DNA of 64,000 nt from the NCBI RefSeq assembly GCF_014851765.1, contig NZ_JACVAI010000003.1:496001-560000 (forward strand), read 5' to 3'. Below are positions 56,555 through 64,000 of the stretch, one piece after another. The stretch comes from Pseudomonas sp. PDM04. GTDB lineage: Bacteria; Pseudomonadota; Gammaproteobacteria; Pseudomonadales; Pseudomonadaceae. Each line of letters begins with the position of its first letter. Positions within the stretch are counted from its first letter, which is position 1. The translations under genes and the position numbers were made by a program. The notes under the pieces are model-generated. The model was not told where the DNA came from, did not search any database, and was given only the letters and a program-made list of their open reading frames with translations.

Positions 56555-57901
56555 ATGAAATCCTGTGAAGTCAATTTTGACGGTCTAGTGGGGCCGACCC
56601 ATAACTACGGCGGTTTGTCCTACGGCAACGTCGCGTCCCAGAGCAACAGCCAGCAGTCTTCCAACCCCAAGGAAGCCGCGCTGCAAGGCCTGGCGAAAAT
56701 GAAAGCGTTGATGGACATGGGCTTTCAGCAGGGCGTGCTGGCACCGCAGGAGCGTCCTGACGTCGGCGCCCTGCGTCGCCTGGGCTTCAGCGGCACCGAT
56801 GCGCAAGTGATCGAGCGGGCCGCCCGGGAGGCGATGCCGTTGCTGGTTGCCAGTTGCTCGGCCTCGAGCATGTGGGTGGCCAACGCCGCCACGGTCAGCC
56901 CGAGTGCCGACACTGCCGACGGCCGTGTGCATTTCACCGCCGCCAACCTCAACTGCAAATATCACCGCAGCATCGAACACCCGACCACCAGTCGCGTGCT
57001 GGGAGCGATGTTCGCCAATCAGCAGCACTTCGCTCACCACGCGGCGTTGCCGGCGGTGGCGCAGTTCGGTGATGAAGGCGCGGCCAACCACACGCGCTTC
57101 TGCCGTGACTATGGCGAAGCCGGCGTCGAGTTCTTCGTGTTTGGCCGCAGCGCGTTCGACACCCGCTACCCGGCGCCGCAGAAATATCCGGCCCGCCAGA
57201 CGCTTGAAGCCTCCCAGGCGGTGGCACGTCTGCACGGCCTGAAGGATGACGGCGTGGTGTATGCCCAGCAGAATCCGCTGGTGATCGACCAGGGCGTGTT
57301 CCACAACGACGTGATCGCGGTCGGAAACGGCGAAGTGCTGTTCTATCACGAGGATGCCTTCCTCGAGACCGACAAGATGCTGGCCGAGCTGCAGGGCAAG
57401 CTCGCCAGGGTCGGCGGGACATTCCAGTCGGTGTGCGTACCGCGTTCGGCGGTCACCGTCGAGGACGCGGTGCGTTCCTACCTGTTCAATAGCCAGCTGC
57501 TGTCGCGTGCCGACGGCTCCATGCTGTTGATCGTGCCGCAAGAGTGCCAGGGCAACGAGCGCGTCTGGCAATACCTGCAAGGTTTGACCCGCTCGGGCGG
57601 CCTGATCCGCGAGGTCAAAGTCTTCGACCTCAAGCAAAGCATGCAGAACGGCGGCGGCCCCGCTTGCCTGAGGCTGCGCGTGGCGCTCAACGAAACCGAA
57701 CTGGCGGCCGTCAACCCAGGGGTTATCATGACCGCGCCGTTGTACGACACGTTGACCCAATGGGTTGACCGGCACTACCGCGACCGCATGACCGAAACCG
57801 ATCTGGCGGACCCGCAATTGCTGCTTGAGTGCCGGACGGCACTGGATGAACTGACACAAATCCTTAAACTGGGCGCGGTTTATCCTTTCCAGATCAATTG
57901 A
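56555..57901 (+). CDS. aruB: N-succinylarginine dihydrolase
   Basis: Second step of the AST pathway: succinylarginine to succinylornithine, two ammonia and CO2. 448 residues from the ATG at 56555. AstB features are [22 protein letters not shown] at the start, Glu in [11 protein letters not shown], His in [12 protein letters not shown], and the catalytic Cys in [13 protein letters not shown]. The fold is that of amidinotransferases. It lies 167 bases after aruD, separated by a REPIN. Confidence 0.95.
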   Translation: MKSCEVNFDGLVGPTHNYGGLSYGNVASQSNSQQSSNPKEAALQGLAKMKALMDMGFQQGVLAPQERPDVGALRRLGFSGTDAQVIERAAREAMPLLVASCSASSMWVANAATVSPSADTADGRVHFTAANLNCKYHRSIEHPTTSRVLGAMFANQQHFAHHAALPAVAQFGDEGAANHTRFCRDYGEAGVEFFVFGRSAFDTRYPAPQKYPARQTLEASQAVARLHGLKDDGVVYAQQNPLVIDQGVFHNDVIAVGNGEVLFYHEDAFLETDKMLAELQGKLARVGGTFQSVCVPRSAVTVEDAVRSYLFNSQLLSRADGSMLLIVPQECQGNERVWQYLQGLTRSGGLIREVKVFDLKQSMQNGGGPACLRLRVALNETELAAVNPGVIMTAPLYDTLTQWVDRHYRDRMTETDLADPQLLLECRTALDELTQILKLGAVYPFQIN

Positions 57902-57920
57902 AGTCGAGAGCGTAAAAAAC

Positions 57921-58211
57921 ATGAGCGATACCCTGCAGCTGATCCTTGAAGACACCGACGGCACGCAACTGGAAACCTCCTGCACCCGCGTCGCGGTCCT
58001 GTGGCAAGGCAAGGAGCTGTGGATCCAGCAAGACGGCCGTGGCCAGTTGTTGATCGGTGTGGACGTCGAGGAAGGCGACGCCGAATACGCCAACCTGCTG
58101 CTGCGCCCATTGGCAACTAATCTGGTCAGTCTGCAACTGGAAATGGAACCGGCTGACGTCGGCGACGAAGACGGCCACGTTCACGGCCCGGACTGCAATC
58201 ACGACCACTAA
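57921..58211 (+). CDS. Conserved hypothetical protein between aruB and aruE
   Basis: A 96-residue acidic protein with beta-strand character (LQLILEDTDGTQLETSCTRVAVLWQGKELWIQQDGRGQLLIGVDVEEGD). It ends in a His/Asp/Cys tail (HVHGPDCNHDH) that could bind metal. A gene of similar size is found at this place in P. aeruginosa, so it is a conserved part of the aru operon with unknown role. GAGAG precedes the start. Confidence 0.8.
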   Translation: MSDTLQLILEDTDGTQLETSCTRVAVLWQGKELWIQQDGRGQLLIGVDVEEGDAEYANLLLRPLATNLVSLQLEMEPADVGDEDGHVHGPDCNHDH

Positions 58212-58223
58212 GGAAACCGCTCT

Positions 58224-59234
58224 ATGCTCGCCCTCGGCAAACTGCTTGAACTGACCCTCGCCGGCCGCGAACCGGCGGAGAAGACTCAACTGACTGTCGA
58301 AGGCGTGCGCATGCGCTGGTTGAGCGAAGGCGCGCTGGAGGTCCGGCCTCCGGAGGCCCGTGACAATGGCCTGGACCTGCTGCTGTCAGCGGGTATCCAC
58401 GGCAATGAAACAGCGCCGATCGAGCTGCTGGATCGGCTGTTGCATGACATCGCTCGCGGCGATCTGAAGCCGCGCGCCCGTATCCTGTTCCTGTTCGGCA
58501 ACCCGGAAGCGATTCGCAAGGGCGAGCGTTTCGTCGAGCAGGACGTCAATCGGCTGTTCAATGGCCGTCACGAACAAAGCAGCGGTTCTGAAGCCTTGCG
58601 CGCCTGCGAGCTGGAGCGCCTGGCGGCGAGTTTCTTCAGCCTCCCGGACCGCGAGCGCCTGCATTACGACCTGCACACGGCGATTCGTGGCTCGAAGATC
58701 GAGCAGTTCGCGCTGTACCCCTGGAAGGAAGGCCGCCAGCATTCCCGCCAGGAACTGGCTCGCCTGCGTGCCGCCGGCATGGAAGCGGTGCTGTTGCAGA
58801 ACAAGCCGTCCATCGTCTTCAGCGCCTACACCTACGACAAGCTGGGGGCGGAGTCCTTCACCCTGGAACTGGGCAAGGCGCGGCCGTTCGGCCAGAACGC
58901 GGGGGTCAACGTGAGCCTGCTGGAAACCCGCCTCAAGCAGATCATCGAAGGCAACGAACCGGCGCTCGACGAAACCTCGCTGGACGGCTTGCAGCTGTTC
59001 AGCGTGGCGCGGGAAATCATCAAGCACAGTGACAGCTTCCGCCTGAACCTGCCGGCGGACATCGAGAATTTTTCCGAGTTGGAACCGGGTTACCTGCTGG
59101 CCGAGGACATCGCCCAGACGCGCTGGATCATCGAGGAAGAGGGCGCTCGCATCATTTTCCCCAACCCCAAGGTCAAGAACGGCCTGCGCGCCGGCATCCT
59201 GATCGTGCCGGCCACGGACGAGAACCTGGCCTGA
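58224..59234 (+). CDS. aruE: Succinylglutamate desuccinylase
   Basis: Last AST step: succinylglutamate to glutamate and succinate. 336 residues behind AAGGA. Zinc site: [16 protein letters not shown] (His and Glu) and [12 protein letters not shown] (His). The C-terminal region has the AstE beta domain ([43 protein letters not shown]). It closes the operon, with a REPIN after it. Confidence 0.95.
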   Translation: MLALGKLLELTLAGREPAEKTQLTVEGVRMRWLSEGALEVRPPEARDNGLDLLLSAGIHGNETAPIELLDRLLHDIARGDLKPRARILFLFGNPEAIRKGERFVEQDVNRLFNGRHEQSSGSEALRACELERLAASFFSLPDRERLHYDLHTAIRGSKIEQFALYPWKEGRQHSRQELARLRAAGMEAVLLQNKPSIVFSAYTYDKLGAESFTLELGKARPFGQNAGVNVSLLETRLKQIIEGNEPALDETSLDGLQLFSVAREIIKHSDSFRLNLPADIENFSELEPGYLLAEDIAQTRWIIEEEGARIIFPNPKVKNGLRAGILIVPATDENLA

Positions 59235-59252
59235 ACACCACCCATGACAACT

Positions 59253-59340
59253 GTGGGAGCGAGCCTGCTCGCGAAGGCGGACCAACAAACGACATCATCG
59301 TTGCTGTTAAACCGCTTTCGCGAGCCGGCTCGCTTCCACA
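59253..59340. repeat. REPIN after aruE
   Basis: A REP core (GGGAGCGAGCCTGCTCGCGA) and an inverted, slightly changed copy about 40 bases on. Confidence 0.85.
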
Positions 59341-59385
59341 GTGGACTGAGTGAAGCCTAAGGCCCCACCCGGCCGTTGAGTGTAT

Positions 59386-59898
59386 TTAGACCGCCACCGC
59401 ACGCGGCTCGCTGCGACGCAGTGCCCGTACCTTGCTCAGCGTATCGGCACAGGTTTTCGCTGCTTCCTGGCCCTTGTGCACGAAGTGCTCGAAGAAGAAG
59501 GTGTGGTGCAGCTCTTCACCGGCATGGAAATGGTGCGGGGTCAGGGACACCGAGAACACCGGCACTTCGGTTTCCAGCTGGACCTGCATCAGGCCGCTGA
59601 CCACCGACTGGGCGACGAATTCGTGACGGTAGATCCCGCCATCCACCACCAGCGCAGCGGCGACGATGCCGGCGTAACGGCCGGTCTTGGCCAGCAGCTT
59701 GGCGTGCAGAGGCATCTCGAAGGCGCCGCCGACTTCGAAGAAGTCGATGTCCGATTCCTGGTAACCCTGGGCGATCATTTCGGCGACGAAGCCTTTACGG
59801 CTTTGGTCGACAATATCCTTGTGCCAGCAGGCCTGGATGAACGCAACGCGCTCGCCCTGAGGGTGTTTGCTTTTGCTGTCGATTGCGGTGGGTTGCAA
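59386..59898 (-). CDS. ribH: 6,7-dimethyl-8-ribityllumazine synthase, RibH2-like
   Basis: Penultimate step of riboflavin synthesis. There is no ATG at a sensible place; I start at TTG (59898), since AGGAG lies seven bases before it, giving 170 residues. Sequence features: RVAFIQACWHKDIVDQSRKGF, FFEVGGAFEMPLHAKLLAKTGRYAGIVAAALVVDGGIYRHEFVAQSVVSGLMQVQLETEVPVFSVSLTPHHFH. It differs from standard RibH (which has a different VPGAxE/TPH layout and is near 158 residues) and resembles the decameric type 2 enzymes of Brucella and Mesorhizobium. An FMN riboswitch precedes it, so flavin controls it. Confidence 0.85.
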   Translation of the reverse strand: MQPTAIDSKSKHPQGERVAFIQACWHKDIVDQSRKGFVAEMIAQGYQESDIDFFEVGGAFEMPLHAKLLAKTGRYAGIVAAALVVDGGIYRHEFVAQSVVSGLMQVQLETEVPVFSVSLTPHHFHAGEELHHTFFFEHFVHKGQEAAKTCADTLSKVRALRRSEPRAVAV

Positions 59899-59907
59899 GT
59901 TCTGACT

Positions 59908-59928
59908 CCTGTTTAAATAAAAAACAGG
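59908..59928 (-). promoter_or_regulatory. Hairpin covering the ribH ribosome binding site
   Basis: CCTGTTT and AAACAGG pair (7 bp) around a 7-base loop, and the 3' arm contains part of AGGAG, the ribH ribosome binding site. It could serve as the expression platform of the riboswitch by hiding the site. Confidence 0.55.
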
Positions 59929-60004
59929 GCATATGAATCGAAGGGGATCTAAGGGTACGCGCACTCGCACGGATGCCTGCGCACGGCCCTTTGGCGTCAA
60001 TCCC

Positions 60005-60172
60005 GTTCTCTCTTCATCCGGACTGTGACCGTCGGCCCCGGAATCACACCGGGTCTGCTGACCTTGTCGCCAGGCACCGCCGAAGCCGTGCTGCCACCAA
60101 GCGCTCGCGGGCTATGCGCATTGCGCGCAATTACCGCCGGTGGGGAGTTGCACCCCGCCCTGAGAACGTTTT
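60005..60172 (-). promoter_or_regulatory. FMN riboswitch (RFN element)
   Basis: On the minus strand I can follow the conserved blocks in order: GGGCGGGGTGCAACTCCCCACCGG, CGGTAATT, AGCCCGCGAGC, GACCCGGTGTGATTCCGGGGCCGACGGT (parts) and AGTCCGGATGAAGAGAGA. These match the RFN core. It lies about 105 bases before ribH. Confidence 0.92.
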
Positions 60173-60356
60173 GCCGTCAGAATGTCTGGCGGCGCTGCGT
60201 TTTTAACACATCTTTCCCGCCTGTGCATCGATGCTTTCAGATGATTGCCATCGATTTTTTTGTTGATTCAGGCGCACCCAAGGGTTGATTAATGCGCAGG
60301 ATGACCGCAGTAATCCCACCTTGATCCTTCTTTTCCCTGCTACCGAGGCCAGATTC

Positions 60357-61361
60357 ATGAGCGTTATCGATCTTCGCAGCGACACCGTCACCCAACCGAC
60401 TCCAGGGATGCTCGACGCAATGGCCAGGGCGGCCACGGGGGACGACGTCTATGGCGAAGACCCGACGGTCAATCGGCTGGAAGCCGAGCTGGCACAACGG
60501 CTGGGTTTTGCCGCGGCGCTGTTCGTGCCGACGGGCACCATGAGCAACCTGCTGGGCTTGATGGCGCATTGCGAGCGGGGCGAGGAATACATCGTTGGCC
60601 AGCAGGCACACACCTACAAGTACGAAGGCGGTGGCGCGGCGGTGCTCGGATCGATTCAGCCACAGCCGCTGGAAGTGCAGGCCGATGGTTCGCTGGACCT
60701 GGCCCAGGTGGCGGCGGCGATCAAGCCGGACGACTTCCACTTCGCCCGTACCCGCTTGCTGGCGCTGGAAAACACCATGCAGGGCAAGGTGCTGCCGCTC
60801 GACTACTTGGCCAGGGCGCGGCGGTTTACCCGCGAACAGGGCTTGCAACTGCATCTGGACGGCGCGCGCCTGTATAACGCGGCGGTCAAGCTCGGGGTGG
60901 ATGCTCGCGAGATCGCCCAGCATTTCGATTCGGTGTCGGTTTGCCTGTCCAAGGGCCTGGGTGCGCCGGTGGGCTCGGTGTTGTGCGGCTCGAGCGAACT
61001 GATCGCCAAGGCCCGACGCCTGCGCAAGATGGTCGGCGGCGGCATGCGCCAGGCCGGGCTGCTGGCCGCTGCGGGGCTGTACGCGCTGGACCACAACGTC
61101 GAGCGCCTGGCCGACGACCATGCCAACGCGCAATGGCTGGCCGAGGGCCTGCGCGAAGCCGGTTACGACGTCGAACCGGTGCAGACCAACATGGTGTACG
61201 TGCAGATCGGCGACCGGGCCGAAGCACTCAAGGCCTTAGCCGCCGAACGCGGTGTGAAGCTCAGCGCGGCCGCCCGTCTGAGAATGGTTACCCACATGGA
61301 CGTCAGCCGCGCCCAAATCGAGCAAGTCGTCGCGACATTCGTCGAGTTTTCGCGTAACTGA
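60357..61361 (+). CDS. ltaE: Low-specificity L-threonine aldolase
   Basis: PLP enzyme splitting threonine and allo-threonine (and similar beta-hydroxy amino acids) to glycine and an aldehyde. 334 residues from the ATG at 60357. Features: [62 protein letters not shown], and Schiff-base Lys199 in [14 protein letters not shown]. An upstream extension to 60285 has no ribosome binding site. Confidence 0.93.
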   Translation: MSVIDLRSDTVTQPTPGMLDAMARAATGDDVYGEDPTVNRLEAELAQRLGFAAALFVPTGTMSNLLGLMAHCERGEEYIVGQQAHTYKYEGGGAAVLGSIQPQPLEVQADGSLDLAQVAAAIKPDDFHFARTRLLALENTMQGKVLPLDYLARARRFTREQGLQLHLDGARLYNAAVKLGVDAREIAQHFDSVSVCLSKGLGAPVGSVLCGSSELIAKARRLRKMVGGGMRQAGLLAAAGLYALDHNVERLADDHANAQWLAEGLREAGYDVEPVQTNMVYVQIGDRAEALKALAAERGVKLSAAARLRMVTHMDVSRAQIEQVVATFVEFSRN

Positions 61362-61507
61362 TCGCGTTAGCCGTCCAATTGACCGTTTCTATCGTATAAA
61401 CACGCTGTACCCCGCGCGCAGGGCCGATATAATGCGGCCCTTTGCCGTCGCTTCGTCTGTTGACGTTTCGAACAGGCCTTTGGCCGCAGCCTCCGTGGAA
61501 GAACCTA

Positions 61508-64000
<2,493 letters not shown>

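Overview
The window looks like a chromosomal segment of a fluorescent Pseudomonas (P. fluorescens group). This rests on its high G+C coding DNA, the many Pseudomonas-type REP/REPIN hairpins (core GGGAGCGAGCCTGCTCGCGA), Pseudomonas-typical small families (DUF2025, DUF2790), and a gene order acs-aotJQMOP-argR ... aruCFGDB-orf-aruE-ltaE-alaS that matches the arginine uptake/AST locus known from P. aeruginosa. No rRNA, tRNA or CRISPR array was seen.

Region 1 (1-15.5 kb) is a mosaic of single housekeeping and accessory genes. It holds a CorA/ZntB-type metal transporter, a PepSY protein, GlpQ, a DUF2025 protein, an ABM protein paired with a CTP-synthase-like amidotransferase under a divergent LysR gene, a DUF1003 membrane protein, a MASE2-GGDEF diguanylate cyclase, a TetR/metallo-hydrolase divergent pair with two palindromic operators, an amidase, an XRE regulator followed by a 5'-truncated antitoxin-like gene, a divergent AraC/TSUP-exporter pair, and an unknown protein with Cys/His pairs.

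Region 2 (15.7-23.4 kb) is a catabolic island. A GntR regulator is followed by an amino-acid-type ABC transporter (binding protein, permease, ATPase), a class III aminotransferase, an SCP2-type thiolase and an acyl-CoA ligase. The enzyme set would fit breakdown of an imported beta-amino acid to a beta-keto acid, its CoA ester, and thiolysis products; this is inference.

Region 3 (23.4-25.7 kb, minus strand) is a colicin/pyocin-like bacteriocin gene with an E3-type 16S rRNase domain, followed by three small paralogous putative immunity genes. A leftover toxin tail lies between two of them. An avidin-like small protein and an orphan BRO-N protein follow.

Region 4 (27.4-38.6 kb) carries nrdB (without nrdA beside it), a secreted protein made of eight 13-residue repeats, a DUF2790 protein, acs, and the arginine/ornithine uptake operon aotJQMOP with its regulator argR.

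Region 5 (38.7-51.2 kb) is the most unusual part. Two giant genes (about 1569 and 2557 codons) lie on the minus strand between argR and aruC, which are neighbouring genes in the classical locus. Both proteins have a dermonecrotic-toxin-like N-terminal half with a hydrophobic segment, followed by two or five tandem ~300-residue leucine-rich modules. I see no NEL ubiquitin-ligase domain at either C-terminus. Both genes carry the same 14-base motif about 60 bases before the start codon.

Region 6 (51.3-64 kb) resumes the AST arginine-catabolic operon aruCFGDB-orf-aruE behind a promoter with two ArgR-type half-sites. It is followed by a second-type lumazine synthase under an FMN riboswitch, a low-specificity threonine aldolase, and alaS, which runs off the window end.
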